From: an uncultured Flammeovirgaceae bacterium
GTDB taxonomy: Bacteria > Bacteroidota > Bacteroidia > Cytophagales > Cyclobacteriaceae
DNA: 64,000 bases
Assembly: GCA_937883755.1 (NCBI GenBank)
Contig: CAKZYA010000058.1
Span: 124,001 to 188,000 of the forward strand
Direction of reading: 5' to 3'
Position 1 is the first letter of the stretch. Every line of letters begins with the position of its first letter. The translations under genes and the position numbers were made by a program. Below the pieces are notes generated by a model, which saw only the letters and a list, made by a program, of their open reading frames with translations, searched no databases and was not told the DNA's origin. Shown one piece after another: positions 8,023 through 18,421 of this stretch.

Positions 8023-9207
8023 CTATTTACTTTTGTCGATAGCCTGTAAGATGTCTTTCTGAATGTCTTCCAGGTGTTCCAAACCCACTGAAACACGAAT
8101 TAGACCAGGTGTAATACCAACTCTAGCTTGCTCTTCAGCCGATAGCTTAGAGTGGGTAGTAGAAGCGGGATGAGTGCAAATACTTCGAGAGTCGCCTAGA
8201 TTCGCGGTAAACGATAGCATCTCCAATGCATTCAGAAAGCGTTGACCCCGGTCAAGTCCTCCCGTCAATTCAAAAGTAAGCATTCCGCCACCTAGCCGCA
8301 TTTGCCGTTGGGCTAACTCGTACTGAGGGTGCGAGGGGAGAAAAGGGTATTTCACTCTAACTACCTCGGGCTGTTCTTCCAGATATTTAGCTAGTGCCAA
8401 GGCATTCTGGCAGTGCTTTTCCATTCGTACTGAGAGCGTTTCTAGGCTCTTAGACAAAACCCAACCATGAAAGGGTGACATAGCTGGTCCGGTATGCCGG
8501 GCTAAGAATCGTACTTCATCAATTGCTTCTTGCTTGCCTAATACTGCTCCACCGATGGTGCGCCCTTGACCATCAATAAATTTCGTAGCAGAGTGGGTTA
8601 CTAGATCAGCACCCCAATCAGTGGGGTTTTGCAGATAAGGCGTCGCAAAACAGTTGTCTACATTGTACAGTAAATTGTGCTGTTTAGCTAATTTGCCCAA
8701 AGCTTCCAAATCCAGTAAATCAAGTCCGGGGTTAGAAGGAGTTTCTACAAAGATCATCTTGGTATTGGACTGAATAGCCTGTTCCCAGGTTGCCATATTC
8801 GCGTGAATATCTACGTAGGTGTGACTAATGTTCCATCTCGGTAGTAAACCGGTCAGAATCTGGTGGGTAGAACCAAACAAGGAGCGGGAAGCAACCACAT
8901 GATCGCCAGCCTTTAGGAAAGAAGCAATACTAATAAACATGGCAGCCATGCCTGAGGCGGTAGCTATCCCGGCCTCAGCATTCTCTAACAGGCACAGCTT
9001 TTGGATAAATTCGTCATTATTAGGGTTAGAAAAGCGGGAATAGATATTTCCGTCGAGTTCGTTAGCGAACAGAGCGCGGGCTTGTTCGGCATCATCAAAC
9101 ACAAAGCTGGATGTTGCAAAAATAGGCACGCTATGCTCCCGGTGTTGGCTACGATCCGCCTGAGTACGGATCGCATTGGTTTCGAAATGATATTTATTAG
9201 AAGACAT
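8023..9207 (-). CDS. metZ: O-succinylhomoserine sulfhydrylase (PLP-dependent)
   Basis: 394 residues of the Cys/Met-metabolism PLP family. Landmarks are YSRFSNPNNDEF (substrate loop), the TASGMAAMF segment, and the PLP lysine in HSATKFIDGQGR. Subfamily character (IDGQGR, ARHTGPAMSPFHGWVLSKSLET) fits MetZ, which joins sulfide to activated homoserine to give homocysteine. This would consume the sulfide made by the reductase at 3205. It is preceded 5 bp upstream by the OsmC-like gene on the same strand, so the two form one operon. O-acetylhomoserine cannot be excluded as substrate. Confidence 0.88.
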   Translation of the reverse strand: MSSNKYHFETNAIRTQADRSQHREHSVPIFATSSFVFDDAEQARALFANELDGNIYSRFSNPNNDEFIQKLCLLENAEAGIATASGMAAMFISIASFLKAGDHVVASRSLFGSTHQILTGLLPRWNISHTYVDIHANMATWEQAIQSNTKMIFVETPSNPGLDLLDLEALGKLAKQHNLLYNVDNCFATPYLQNPTDWGADLVTHSATKFIDGQGRTIGGAVLGKQEAIDEVRFLARHTGPAMSPFHGWVLSKSLETLSVRMEKHCQNALALAKYLEEQPEVVRVKYPFLPSHPQYELAQRQMRLGGGMLTFELTGGLDRGQRFLNALEMLSFTANLGDSRSICTHPASTTHSKLSAEEQARVGITPGLIRVSVGLEHLEDIQKDILQAIDKSK

Positions 9208-9212
9208 GAAAG

Positions 9213-9635
9213 TCAGGAGCTAGAATGAATTTTGAAAGAGTAGGTAATCTTCGCTGTTTTTTCCAAGGTTTTAGCTACTGAACAGTACTGCTCAAGAGAA
9301 AGGTCAATAGCTCGCTTCACTTTATCTTCATCCAGATTACCGTATAGATCATAGGTGATGTGAATAGCAGTAAACAAAGCCGGAACCTGATCAGCCTCCC
9401 GGGTTCCGTCTAATGTAAACTGAATATCTTCTAAGGGCTGCCGTTGTTTTTTTAGTATACTGATGATGTCCATTGCACTGCATCCACCTAGTGAAGAAAG
9501 TAGTACTTGCATGGGGCGCATGGCTAAATTCTTTCCTCCCACATCAGACGAACCATCCATTTGAAAAGAAAGTCCATCTTCGTTGGTGGCTTCCAAATGA
9601 GTGGTATCATTGAGTCGTTTTATTTTTATTTGCAT
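9213..9635 (-). CDS. OsmC-family protein
   Basis: 140 residues, the usual OsmC/YhfA length. Both redox cysteines are present, in SSLGGCSAMDI and LEQYCSVAKTL. OsmC proteins reduce organic hydroperoxides, whereas the YhfA-like branch has less certain substrates. It sits 5 bp ahead of metZ in one operon and divergent from the rhodanese gene, tying it to sulfur metabolism, as is common in Cytophagales. No signal peptide, so cytoplasmic. Confidence 0.87.
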   Translation of the reverse strand: MQIKIKRLNDTTHLEATNEDGLSFQMDGSSDVGGKNLAMRPMQVLLSSLGGCSAMDIISILKKQRQPLEDIQFTLDGTREADQVPALFTAIHITYDLYGNLDEDKVKRAIDLSLEQYCSVAKTLEKTAKITYSFKIHSSS

Positions 9636-9712
9636 TCCCGTTGGTTATTGGCGAAATTTTTGAAAAATTGGTGATCAAACTTAGTAGGAATCGTAGCAAA
9701 ACGAAAACGAAT

Positions 9713-10015
9713 ATGAAAGAAATTACCGTAGAAGAATTGAAAGCCATGCGGGAGCAGGGCGAAGAGTTTCAACTGATTGATGTCCGTGAGCCTCATGAGT
9801 ATGAAGAGGCTAATTTGGGTGGCGAGCTTATCCCCCTAGGACAAATTCCGCAGCACGTAGATAATGTAAAAAAAGACCGGAAAGTGATTATGCAATGCCG
9901 TAGTGGTAGCCGTAGTGCCAATGCCGTAAAGTATCTGGAAAATAATCATGGCTTTGACAATCTCTACAACCTAAAGGGTGGTATTCTGGCGTATCAGGCT
10001 ATGGAAAATCAATAA
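9713..10015 (+). CDS. Rhodanese-like sulfurtransferase
   Basis: 100 residues when started at ATG 9713; an upstream extension of the frame to 9641 is low-complexity and unlikely to be translated. It is a single rhodanese domain: FQLIDVREPHEYEEANLGG, then the active-site loop MQCRSGSRS with catalytic Cys near residue 64, then GILAYQ. Stand-alone rhodaneses of this type (GlpE/PspE size) move sulfane sulfur from thiosulfate or persulfides to acceptors. Divergent from the OsmC-metZ pair, so it belongs to the same sulfur block. Confidence 0.9.
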   Translation: MKEITVEELKAMREQGEEFQLIDVREPHEYEEANLGGELIPLGQIPQHVDNVKKDRKVIMQCRSGSRSANAVKYLENNHGFDNLYNLKGGILAYQAMENQ

Positions 10016-10022
10016 CCTATTT

Positions 10023-13000
10023 CTATTTAGGGGAGCCTTCGGGTAAGTCAGGTCTCGCTGTCTTACCCGACGATTGACTTATAGGTTCAGTGTCTACTGC
10101 CTTATCAACCTGAGTGTCGTTCTTACGCTCTTCAATAGCCCGGTCTCGAGTAGTATTCAGTAGGTCGCTTAATTTATCGAAGCTTTGAATGTACATCAGG
10201 CTAATGCCCTGGGTGGTATTAAAGTTCTGGGCTATTGGGTTGGTTAGCGAATTAAAATTGTTTCGATTGTACATCTTCACTCGGTAGCGTCCATCATCGG
10301 TAAGCAAATACTCTACACTTACATCCCCAATTACGGTAGCAGCACTAGCATTATTATTTTGATCGGTGAATCCTCCATCGCGAGTTACACGTAGCCGTCC
10401 ATCAAAGAAAGAGTAGGATAGTCGGAGCTGGAATGTATTAAAACGGTCGTTATCAAAGCTCCCCAAGTCTACGTCAATTTCCAGATTCTCATCTACCTGA
10501 CTGAGCCAGTAGCTAAATTGATTGGAAAGAAGTTCGCTAACACTGCTACCTACTGAGCCACCCACATCGAAGGAGCCTTGCTCAGAAAACTGACGAAGTA
10601 CAATCAGGCTGAATACTTGTCGATTTAGTTCCTCTTGGTCGTAAGTAACTGTGTTTTTCAGCGTCTCTACAGCAGTTCTCAGCCATAGATTATTTTGCGG
10701 ATAATTTAGTACATTAATATCAAAATCAATGTCGGGAGCCATCAAGTCTCCGGTTAACTCCAGCATTACTTCCGTGGGGTACTTACGTCTTACTTCGTCA
10801 TTATCTCTTTGATTGGGATCTACCACTAAGGGAGCTAGCGAGGCTACTTGATCGTAGGTGGCCTGAATATCCAGCACTCCGCCGTAAGGGTCACCTAGCC
10901 AGGCAATACTACTGCCCGGCTGAATATTAAACTCTTTGTTGATGATGTTGTAAAGGGTAAAATTATAGCCGCCTTCTAAAAAACGCAGATCACCGAACAT
11001 ATTAAAATCGCCCTGCGAACTAATCAGCATTTGCAGTTGGCCTTGCCCTCGACCCCGGATAATATCCCCGGTTTTTACATCAAAGATAATCTCACCGTAA
11101 GCATCAGGAGTTACTTCAATGTCCAGGTCTAGGTTTAATCCAGTCAGGTTTACCTTATCAATCTCATTTTCTGATAATAGAACTGAGTCAGCCTTGACAA
11201 ACTTTATAAAATCTGACTGTTCTACCCCTTCAATTCCTCCAACTGGAATATAAATTTTCGTTCCTTTTTCAGTTTTGGCTCGGGCGGTAATGTCTAGGTT
11301 ATTAATTGCCCCCAGTAAGGAAACTGTTCCGGTAGCATAGCCCTGTCCGTAAAATAGATCATTGTCTTGCAAAGTGGTATTCAGTACAGCTATGTTATTG
11401 AGTGAGCCATTGAGATCAAGCACAAAATTACGAAAACCATCGTGGAAAATTCCCCCGTTGAAGGTAGCAGTCTGGTTTCGTTCATCTTTCAGTAATAAAT
11501 CTCTTACTCCGATGGTATTGGCATCGAAGAAAACCCCACCATTGAGGTCGTAGTCAGTATTCAAATAATTAATTCTGATATGGCCATCGGCTACGGTACC
11601 CTCACCCCGTAAAATAGGGTAATTTAACCGCCCCGTAATATCAATAGAGCCACTCACGTTACCAGCTAACTCAGTAAAAAACTCATCAACGTAGGGCTCA
11701 ATGACGTTGATAGATGCGTCCTGAAGTGTTGCCTTGAGGTCAAGTTGATCTTCCTTCTGTTTAGGATCAAAGTCACCGACTACTGAAATCACCCGCTGTC
11801 CATCGCGGTTAACCATTAGGTTCAGATTCAGGTTCTTTTTCTGATTATTCCAATCAGTTAAGCTAATAATATTCCCAACCTCAAATTCATTAATTGCGAA
11901 GTTGTTGATAGCAATCTCACTATCCAGAATTAAATTTTGGAGTGTATCGGCAGGGTTAGGAAGTACGCCTTTCAGGTCTATAAAGCCATTGACTTCTCCA
12001 GCGTATGCTTCTTTTAAAAGTGGGTTGAGGTTAGCAACCTGAAAGCGATTGATACGCATAGTCAATTGTTTATCAGGATTAGCAGAAAGTGTGCCTAAGG
12101 CCGAAACCTCTTGCCTCAGTCCATCAGTTTCGCTATACAGCTTAAATTGATTGAAGATGACGTCCCCATTGGAAAGAAGGATTTGATTTTGAGGAGTGAA
12201 TTGCCAGCTCTGATCCAATACTTGCAAATTGGAGGGTTGAAAGCGAACCAACGTGCTGTCGGATAAAAATTCTACTTCGCCTAGTAGGTTAGCGTAGTTG
12301 TCAGTACCCTGGCGGCGTATGTATTGTTGAAAGTCAATGTGCCCACCACTCCAGATTGCCTCAAAGGATAGATCTTCCATGGGGGCTTGTAGGTTATTGG
12401 TAGCAATATCCTGCCGGGCTGATCGTAAATGAGCCATGGCGAGCACATCAGTACTATCCACTATTTTTGAGGTAGTAAACTCTACTTCGTTATTATAAAA
12501 ATAATGATCATGAAACTGTAAAGTATCAAAAGTAGACTGAAGGCTGAAAATATTGGTGTAGCCGCCTGTAAACCGCCCACTGGCCTGAAAGTTACGCGAT
12601 AAGGTCACATCGGGCGCAAACAGTTGGATCAATGGATTCGCGTTTTTCAGCTCTAACTGATACTCAATTTCGTAAGACTGATCTTGATACTCCTGAACTG
12701 GGCGCACCTGTCGCGAAGCATAATAGGCATTCAACTCTTCTTTATCGTTTCTAAAGATAAGTTGGTACTCCTTGGCAAGCTTTTGAATATCGCTAGCTAG
12801 TGTAGTAAACTTAAAGTCACCGAAAAGTTCGGCCTGAATACGGTCAGTTTGCACAGCCACCCGACGAGAGAGGGTATCAAAATCAGATTGAAATCGTAAA
12901 GAATCAATGGATAGTTTACGATCATCGTAGACCAAGTAGAGGTTGTCAAATGCAGCTTTTCCTTTCAGGTGATCTACCTCCAAACCCCGGGTGTCTGCAT

Positions 13001-14666
13001 CGAGTTGAGTGCTGAGGAAAAGGTACTTATCTGAGAGGTTAAGTTTGTGGAAAAAGGCAGTATCAAGCTCGGCAGCTAGTTTAATTCGTTCTTCGCCTGC
13101 TCTAAAATCTAGCGTTCCGTTGGCAGTGAATTTCAAGTTGGGGTCATCAATAGCCAGTTGTCCTTCAAAGAAAGAGCGCGCCAGACGAGCATCTGTTGTA
13201 ATATTTTGGTAAGTATATTGGTTGATACCCAGGTAGTCAAATTCAGCTTCCAGGTTGAAGCGGGCTTCTTCCACAGTGATGCCCTCACCCTCAATGTAAC
13301 CGCGAAAACTGGTTCGCTGCAGCAAATCAGGATCATCCGTGATAGTTCCCAGATCAAAATCTTGCAGCGATAAATTTCCCGAGTACACGGGGGTATCCAA
13401 TAGCTTCAGGTTAATGTCAGACTCAATATTCCCGAGGCGAGTAGAGAATTGTCCGTTGGCTACAAAGTCGTAGGGAAAGCCTAAGAATTCAGCGTCAAAG
13501 CTAGCCATTCCAAATTTTTTCACAGTACGGTAGGCCTCTTCGTTGTTTACGTACTGTCGCAAGTCTTCTGCGCTTACTTGCGAGCTTCGGAGTTGCAGAT
13601 CAGTAAATGCTTCTTTAGTTTCGGGCAGACCATCAAAACTAACTTTCCCCATCAAACGGCTAGCATCCCCGAAGGAAAAAGTCATATTGCTAAGGGTAAA
13701 ATCGCTGACCTGTCCTCTAAAGTTACCTGAGACCCGGTAGAGATCATCGTACTCTAGTAGAGTAGGGGCAAATCGGGCTAGATCTTGGGTATGCAGTTCG
13801 GAGTCTTTGATATTGGCTACCAGCGTTACACTATCATTGAAGTAGCCTAGGCTTGCTTTAGTACGGTAATTAAATACTAATGAGTCGCGTAAAATGGAAT
13901 TACCAGCATGTACTTCAAAATCATCAAAGAGCATACTTTGATTAGTAAATTGGTAGAATCCCGTAAAATTATGAATGGTGAAATCATAATCAGGTTCATA
14001 GCCCCGCATGTGGTGAACATCTACTTGGAGGGTATCAGATACTATCCGCAAATTAGAGGCATCAGCGTAAATATCGTAGAGCGTGAAGTGGTTATAGTCA
14101 AATCGATCAGGTAGCAGGTTCTTTCCCGCATCGTAGAACTGAAACGTGACTTCCTCTAAGCCAACATCCTGAATAGTAAATACTGGAGGACTGGAGCGCA
14201 CTTTCGGATTACGGGGCTTACGGAGAATGGATTTTACCGTATCAATAAACCGGGTAATATTCAGTGTAGAGTTTATACCGTCTTTTCTCAGATTAAGTAC
14301 TCCCCCTTTCACCTGGGCTTCGTCAATAAAGATGTTACCGTTATCAACAATGGTTCGTATGTCAAAGTCCACCGTAAGCTGATTGGCAATAATCATCGGG
14401 CGATTTTCATCATCCAGAATGGTCACGCCATCCAATACTCCAGTATCAAACCACTTAATATGTACACCCTGAATAGAAGTTGAAAACCCAGTACGTTCGG
14501 TAATGGTTTGAGCCAAATACTGAACTAGCTGGGTCTGTATTTTTGGTATCTGTACCGCTCCAACCAGAATGGTAAATAGAAAAAGCACACCCATTAAAAG
14601 CCATAAAAATGATCTTACGAGCTTTCTTGAAATAGTACGAGCGGTATGTGATCTTTTTTCACTCAA
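10023..14666 (-). CDS. tamB: TamB-like translocation/assembly module protein
   Basis: 1547 residues. One N-terminal membrane helix (about 19-40, WLLMGVLFLFTILVGAV) anchors the protein in the inner membrane. The rest is a very long repetitive beta-structure with AsmA-like character, ending in a TamB_C (DUF490) domain (about 1100-1500, including GQGQLQMLISSQGDFNMFG). TamB proteins bridge the periplasm and help outer-membrane protein insertion or lipid transport. The length is normal for Bacteroidota (1400-1700). It is divergent from tsaD, an arrangement frequent in this phylum. No TamA gene is in the window. Confidence 0.9.
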   Translation of the reverse strand: MSEKRSHTARTISRKLVRSFLWLLMGVLFLFTILVGAVQIPKIQTQLVQYLAQTITERTGFSTSIQGVHIKWFDTGVLDGVTILDDENRPMIIANQLTVDFDIRTIVDNGNIFIDEAQVKGGVLNLRKDGINSTLNITRFIDTVKSILRKPRNPKVRSSPPVFTIQDVGLEEVTFQFYDAGKNLLPDRFDYNHFTLYDIYADASNLRIVSDTLQVDVHHMRGYEPDYDFTIHNFTGFYQFTNQSMLFDDFEVHAGNSILRDSLVFNYRTKASLGYFNDSVTLVANIKDSELHTQDLARFAPTLLEYDDLYRVSGNFRGQVSDFTLSNMTFSFGDASRLMGKVSFDGLPETKEAFTDLQLRSSQVSAEDLRQYVNNEEAYRTVKKFGMASFDAEFLGFPYDFVANGQFSTRLGNIESDINLKLLDTPVYSGNLSLQDFDLGTITDDPDLLQRTSFRGYIEGEGITVEEARFNLEAEFDYLGINQYTYQNITTDARLARSFFEGQLAIDDPNLKFTANGTLDFRAGEERIKLAAELDTAFFHKLNLSDKYLFLSTQLDADTRGLEVDHLKGKAAFDNLYLVYDDRKLSIDSLRFQSDFDTLSRRVAVQTDRIQAELFGDFKFTTLASDIQKLAKEYQLIFRNDKEELNAYYASRQVRPVQEYQDQSYEIEYQLELKNANPLIQLFAPDVTLSRNFQASGRFTGGYTNIFSLQSTFDTLQFHDHYFYNNEVEFTTSKIVDSTDVLAMAHLRSARQDIATNNLQAPMEDLSFEAIWSGGHIDFQQYIRRQGTDNYANLLGEVEFLSDSTLVRFQPSNLQVLDQSWQFTPQNQILLSNGDVIFNQFKLYSETDGLRQEVSALGTLSANPDKQLTMRINRFQVANLNPLLKEAYAGEVNGFIDLKGVLPNPADTLQNLILDSEIAINNFAINEFEVGNIISLTDWNNQKKNLNLNLMVNRDGQRVISVVGDFDPKQKEDQLDLKATLQDASINVIEPYVDEFFTELAGNVSGSIDITGRLNYPILRGEGTVADGHIRINYLNTDYDLNGGVFFDANTIGVRDLLLKDERNQTATFNGGIFHDGFRNFVLDLNGSLNNIAVLNTTLQDNDLFYGQGYATGTVSLLGAINNLDITARAKTEKGTKIYIPVGGIEGVEQSDFIKFVKADSVLLSENEIDKVNLTGLNLDLDIEVTPDAYGEIIFDVKTGDIIRGRGQGQLQMLISSQGDFNMFGDLRFLEGGYNFTLYNIINKEFNIQPGSSIAWLGDPYGGVLDIQATYDQVASLAPLVVDPNQRDNDEVRRKYPTEVMLELTGDLMAPDIDFDINVLNYPQNNLWLRTAVETLKNTVTYDQEELNRQVFSLIVLRQFSEQGSFDVGGSVGSSVSELLSNQFSYWLSQVDENLEIDVDLGSFDNDRFNTFQLRLSYSFFDGRLRVTRDGGFTDQNNNASAATVIGDVSVEYLLTDDGRYRVKMYNRNNFNSLTNPIAQNFNTTQGISLMYIQSFDKLSDLLNTTRDRAIEERKNDTQVDKAVDTEPISQSSGKTARPDLPEGSPK

Positions 14667-14769
14667 GTTATCAAAGAACCCTACTTTCCTTAATATTTGT
14701 TTAACCCTGGTGCTGCATCCGAATTATTTACAATGATCCCCCGTTATGGCTGATGAATGACTTATTACT

Positions 14770-15810
14770 GTGGTGAAAGATACTTATAATACATCTAGTC
14801 CTCTCGTCATTCTAGCGGTAGAGTCATCTTGTGATGAAACCTCAGCAGCTATTAGTAAAAACGGGAGAGTGTTAAGTAACATTGTTGCTACCCAAGCGGT
14901 TCATGAAAATTACGGTGGCGTGGTACCAGAATTAGCCTCGCGGGCTCACCAACAAAATATTGTTCCGGTAGTGCATCAGGCCCTTCGGGAGGCAAATATA
15001 ACAAAAACTATGCTGAACGCAGTGGCTTACACCCAGGGGCCGGGGCTTTTAGGAGCATTATTAGTTGGTTCTTCCTTTGTTAAGTCACTTTCTTGGGGGC
15101 TGAATATTCCTTTGATCTCTGTTAACCATATGCAGGCGCATATCCTGGCACACTTTATTGACGAGCCTCGTCCCAAGTTTCCTTTTCTTTGTCTTACCGT
15201 GAGCGGAGGACATACCCAACTGGTGGTGGTACACGATTATCTGGATATGGAGATTATTGGTGAAACCCTAGATGATGCAGTAGGGGAGGCGTTTGATAAA
15301 ATTGCGAAACTACTGGGTTTACCTTATCCGGGTGGGCCGTACCTCGATAAGCTAGCTAGCCAGGGTAATCCTAGCCGATTTCCTTTTCCTATCAGCTCTA
15401 TGCCTGCAATGGATTTTTCATTTAGTGGTGTGAAAACAGCCGTACTCTATTTTCTTCGCGATCAGTTAAAGCAACATGAATCGTTTATTGAAGAAAACCT
15501 GGCTGACTTATGCGCCAGTGTACAAGCAACGCTAATCAGTATGTTGCTAGAAAAGCTAGAGATTGCGGCGCATCAAATAGGAGTTCGTGAAATTGCCATT
15601 GCCGGAGGCGTATCAGCCAACTCGGGCTTACGCAGTCAACTGGAAAAACTAGCCCAGACGAATCAGTGGAACGTATATATCCCGAAAATTGAATATTGTA
15701 CTGATAATGCCGCTATGATTGCCATCGCTGCTCATTATCAATATTTAGCTGGACAAACTGATACTCTAACCGCTAGCCCCAACCCCCGAATGAAGTTTGG
15801 AAGGAAATAA
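14770..15810 (+). CDS. tsaD: tRNA threonylcarbamoyladenosine transferase TsaD
   Basis: 346 residues. ESSCDETSAAI at the N-terminus, the metal-binding SVNHMQAHI motif, the TVSGGHTQLV loop and CTDNAAMIA near the C-terminus identify the Kae1/TsaD family. With TsaB and TsaE it attaches the threonylcarbamoyl group to A37 of ANN-reading tRNAs. A Sua5/YrdC protein, which makes the intermediate, is at the far end of this window. The frame begins with GTG at 14770; the divergent partner is tamB. It ends against a convergent gene with an inverted repeat between them. Confidence 0.96.
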   Translation: MVKDTYNTSSPLVILAVESSCDETSAAISKNGRVLSNIVATQAVHENYGGVVPELASRAHQQNIVPVVHQALREANITKTMLNAVAYTQGPGLLGALLVGSSFVKSLSWGLNIPLISVNHMQAHILAHFIDEPRPKFPFLCLTVSGGHTQLVVVHDYLDMEIIGETLDDAVGEAFDKIAKLLGLPYPGGPYLDKLASQGNPSRFPFPISSMPAMDFSFSGVKTAVLYFLRDQLKQHESFIEENLADLCASVQATLISMLLEKLEIAAHQIGVREIAIAGGVSANSGLRSQLEKLAQTNQWNVYIPKIEYCTDNAAMIAIAAHYQYLAGQTDTLTASPNPRMKFGRK

Positions 15811-15822
15811 TGAATGATGATG

Positions 15823-15887
15823 AATGAATAATGATTGATGTCTGGTACCTCTATCATATTATTCATCAATCATTACTCATTATTTTT
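15823..15887. terminator. Inverted repeat terminating convergent genes
   Basis: An 18-bp arm at 15823-15840 pairs with 15864-15881 with one mismatch, followed on the plus strand by a run of T (15882-15886). It separates tsaD from the convergent gene ending at 15873 and overlaps that gene's stop. The arms consist of ATGA/ATTC-rich simple sequence of the sort often found between Bacteroidota genes. Confidence 0.5.
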
Positions 15888-17231
15888 GGGTTGGTAAGTG
15901 GTAAACAATGCTCCAGGAATTGTTTCCATCAGTACCGAGTACGTAAGTACTGAGCGGGGTACTACTGCACTTTGGTAAGCAGCAGTAGTTTGAATAGCAT
16001 CTAGAAGCCCTTGCCTGATTTTTTTTCGTTCGCTGGTATTAATTGTCTCAATTTGAGAGCGTTGCAACAGCGCATCTAATTCAGAATTACTATTCATGTA
16101 CTCTTGTAAAGAAGGTAACTCCAATTGAAGGTACGGGCGTAGTTTAGCTAATAAGTACATAGTCATGGCTTCCACATCCTTATTTCCGTGCAGGTAGGGA
16201 ATGTTCTGCCAGTGTTCCACTACAAAACTTTCCACCGCGAGTATGCTATGCTGGGTTTCGGTTTCAGAAAGATCTAATTTATCCCGTAATTCATCTAAAA
16301 ACTCTCGTTCAGATTTAGTGATTACCTTATCAGAAAGTATAACCATAGTGGCAAGCTCCAGTAAGTAGCGTTTCAAAACGGGGGATTTTACCTGATTCCA
16401 CTTAATATCTTGCATACTCACTCGTTCCTGAATCATCTTCTTACCTTGCTCCTGCAAATCGTCAGGTAGTTGAGCGAGACTTAAGTAATATTCCATAAAC
16501 TCCTTCTCCTCTTTTTCAATAATACCGTTGGCCCAGGCAGCCGATGAAAGTACGTACAGGATCAGCAGTCTCAGCCGGGTGTGCCCCTTAATTACCTTTT
16601 CTTTTTTTTCAGGACTTCCGAAGGATTGAATCCAGGGGTGAAAACAGTACACGTCAATGAATGATAATGCACTGTACACAATTGCGCCCCAAAACTCTTC
16701 TTTAGAGATGTTGGGCTGGGTACGAGCATCTAGCACCTGCTCGGAAAGATCTACCCCAGATTTAGAAGAGCGACCGAGAAACCCCCCTCGAGACTTTAAT
16801 TTGATATTTGGGTATAACGCACTGTAATACTCACCGATACGATACGCTACTTCAGAAATAGCATCGGCAAAATCAACCTCTTTTTTTAGGCTGTGGTATC
16901 GGTCAGTAGAAAGAGCACTATTGAATAAACTTTCTAATAATAATATTTTCCAGCGTTGCTGCTCAGAAAGCTGATCAGCTTTGAGCGATTTCAGTAATGC
17001 TTTGTAAGAATAAGGCATTTGGGCAGGATAGCCGTACAGTAATCCGGTTGCCTGCATGAGTTCATAAATAAGCTGATCAAAAGGAGCTGGTGAAGATTTT
17101 TGGTCTTGTAAGCGTTGAAACTCCTGGTGTAATACATAGTGATGTCGGGTAACCAGATATTTCTTCAACCAGCCTTTTTCTTGCCATTTCATAAGGTAAT
17201 TATTTAAAAAGAGGGAAACCCAAGTTGGCAA
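15873..17231 (-). CDS. TerB-like domain protein, function unknown
   Basis: 452 residues, no signal peptide, mostly helical. A segment at about 220-330 ([20 protein letters not shown] and [20 protein letters not shown]) resembles the tellurite-resistance TerB fold, which consists of acidic helical hairpins. The N-terminal 200 residues have hydrophobic helices ([16 protein letters not shown]) but no clear membrane anchor. The enclosing family is not one I can name. It is monocistronic between convergent tsaD and divergent smpB. A second, unrelated-context TerB-like domain occurs in the ABC protein at 47679. Confidence 0.5.
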   Translation of the reverse strand: MPTWVSLFLNNYLMKWQEKGWLKKYLVTRHHYVLHQEFQRLQDQKSSPAPFDQLIYELMQATGLLYGYPAQMPYSYKALLKSLKADQLSEQQRWKILLLESLFNSALSTDRYHSLKKEVDFADAISEVAYRIGEYYSALYPNIKLKSRGGFLGRSSKSGVDLSEQVLDARTQPNISKEEFWGAIVYSALSFIDVYCFHPWIQSFGSPEKKEKVIKGHTRLRLLILYVLSSAAWANGIIEKEEKEFMEYYLSLAQLPDDLQEQGKKMIQERVSMQDIKWNQVKSPVLKRYLLELATMVILSDKVITKSEREFLDELRDKLDLSETETQHSILAVESFVVEHWQNIPYLHGNKDVEAMTMYLLAKLRPYLQLELPSLQEYMNSNSELDALLQRSQIETINTSERKKIRQGLLDAIQTTAAYQSAVVPRSVLTYSVLMETIPGALFTTYQPKNNE

Positions 17232-17399
17232 AAAATTTTAGTGAGAAGAAACGAGATTTTGGTTTTTTCTCGGATTGTAGGATTATTCATAGTATTGAAT
17301 ATAGGAAATGTGAGATTAAATGATACAATAGGTTGGCGAAGCAGTTTATCCCCTTTAAATTGGGTCTTTATTTCTGAAAAAATTGTTTATTGGGCACAT

Positions 17400-17870
17400 A
17401 TGAGTAAGCAAGAAAAACCAAAATTTTCTAATCAGATAGCCATAAAAAATCGAAAGGCTCGTTTTGAGTACCATTTTTTGGATACCTACACAGCGGGATT
17501 GAAGTTGATGGGTACCGAAATAAAGTCGATCCGGGAAGGAAAAGTAAGTCTACAAGAAGCTTACTGCTACTTCAACGGTGGTGAGCTGTTTGTGAAGCAA
17601 ATGCATATTACGCCCTTCAGTCAGGCTACCCACTACAATCATGAGGCTACTCGGGAACGCAAACTGCTTTTGAAAAAGAAAGAATTAGCTAAATTAGAGA
17701 GCAAAATGAAGGAAAAAGGGTTGACGATTGTGCCAACCCGACTTTTTATTAATAATCGGGGACTGGCCAAACTGGATATTGCCCTAGCAAAGGGAAAGAA
17801 ACTTTACGATAAGCGAGATGATATTAAGCAACGTGATGCAAGTCGGGAACTAGATCGCATGAAAATTTAG
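17400..17870 (+). CDS. smpB: SsrA-binding protein SmpB
   Basis: 156 residues from ATG 17400. A longer frame from GTG 17241 exists, but SmpB proteins are about 150-160 residues and start just ahead of [16 protein letters not shown], so the internal ATG is chosen. The family segments [19 protein letters not shown] and the basic tail ([17 protein letters not shown]) are present. It binds tmRNA and delivers it to stalled ribosomes for trans-translation. The tmRNA gene is not in the window. Confidence 0.96.
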   Translation: MSKQEKPKFSNQIAIKNRKARFEYHFLDTYTAGLKLMGTEIKSIREGKVSLQEAYCYFNGGELFVKQMHITPFSQATHYNHEATRERKLLLKKKELAKLESKMKEKGLTIVPTRLFINNRGLAKLDIALAKGKKLYDKRDDIKQRDASRELDRMKI

Positions 17871-17923
17871 TAGTATGATTGTGAAGCCCTCTTTTGCCCA
17901 CAAATTTTCAGAAATCCGATTGT

Positions 17924-18421
17924 ATGAAGGGTAGTGTACTGCTGTTAAATCAGGATTATCAGCCACTAACCATTTGCTCAATGGAGCGGGCATTCCTACT
18001 GGTATTTCTTAATAAGGCTGAATTGCTTACTGAAGCTGAAAACGAAGAAATTAGGACGGTTAACAAAAGCTTCCCTTGTCCAGCAGTAATCCGGCTGTAC
18101 CGTTACATAAATCTTCCGTACCGGGGTGTAGTGCTAACTCGCCAAAATGTGTTTAAGCGGGATAAGTTTCTCTGTCAGTACTGCGGTTCACCCAAAAACT
18201 TGACCCTCGATCATGTAATTCCCCGTTCTAAGGGGGGGAAAACTAGTTGGGTAAATCTGGTAACAGCCTGCCAGCCTTGTAATACTCGTAAAGGCGATCG
18301 TCGTCCGCACGAAGCTAACTTGAAGCTTCAACAGCCACCCCGTCGGCCTACTTATCTCATGTTCTTACGCGACCATTCTGGTTCTATGCGTAAAGAGTGG
18401 CAGCCATTTCTCAATTACTGA
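17924..18421 (+). CDS. HNH endonuclease-family protein
   Basis: 165 residues from ATG 17924; a TTG-initiated extension to 17894 is less likely. The first 75 residues are a conserved lead-in (SVLLLNQDYQPLTICSMERA) typical of a widespread chromosomal HNH family. The zinc-ribbon HNH core is complete: CQYC near 84-87, DHVIPRSKGG with the first catalytic His, a middle Asn in WVNLV, and CQPCN. Members are housekeeping nucleases of undefined role, often next to smpB-like genes, not restriction enzymes. Confidence 0.88.
   Translation: MKGSVLLLNQDYQPLTICSMERAFLLVFLNKAELLTEAENEEIRTVNKSFPCPAVIRLYRYINLPYRGVVLTRQNVFKRDKFLCQYCGSPKNLTLDHVIPRSKGGKTSWVNLVTACQPCNTRKGDRRPHEANLKLQQPPRRPTYLMFLRDHSGSMRKEWQPFLNY

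Noticed and set aside
10500-14114. Several opposite-strand frames of 60-75 codons inside tamB
   Set aside because: They are shadows of a conserved long gene with no promoter, no family match and no independent codon pattern.
15811-15890. CRISPR or tandem-repeat array
   Set aside because: The repeated ATGA/ATTC units are short, irregular and form a hairpin between convergent genes; there are no spacers or cas genes anywhere in the window.
17241-17399. N-terminal extension of smpB from GTG 17241
   Set aside because: The extra 53 residues are hydrophobic, not conserved in SmpB and would double the usual N-terminal part; ATG 17400 gives the family length.
17924-18421. Homing endonuclease or restriction enzyme (mobile)
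   Set aside because: The HNH gene has normal base composition and belongs to a widespread chromosomal family; there is no intron, intein or methyltransferase beside it.
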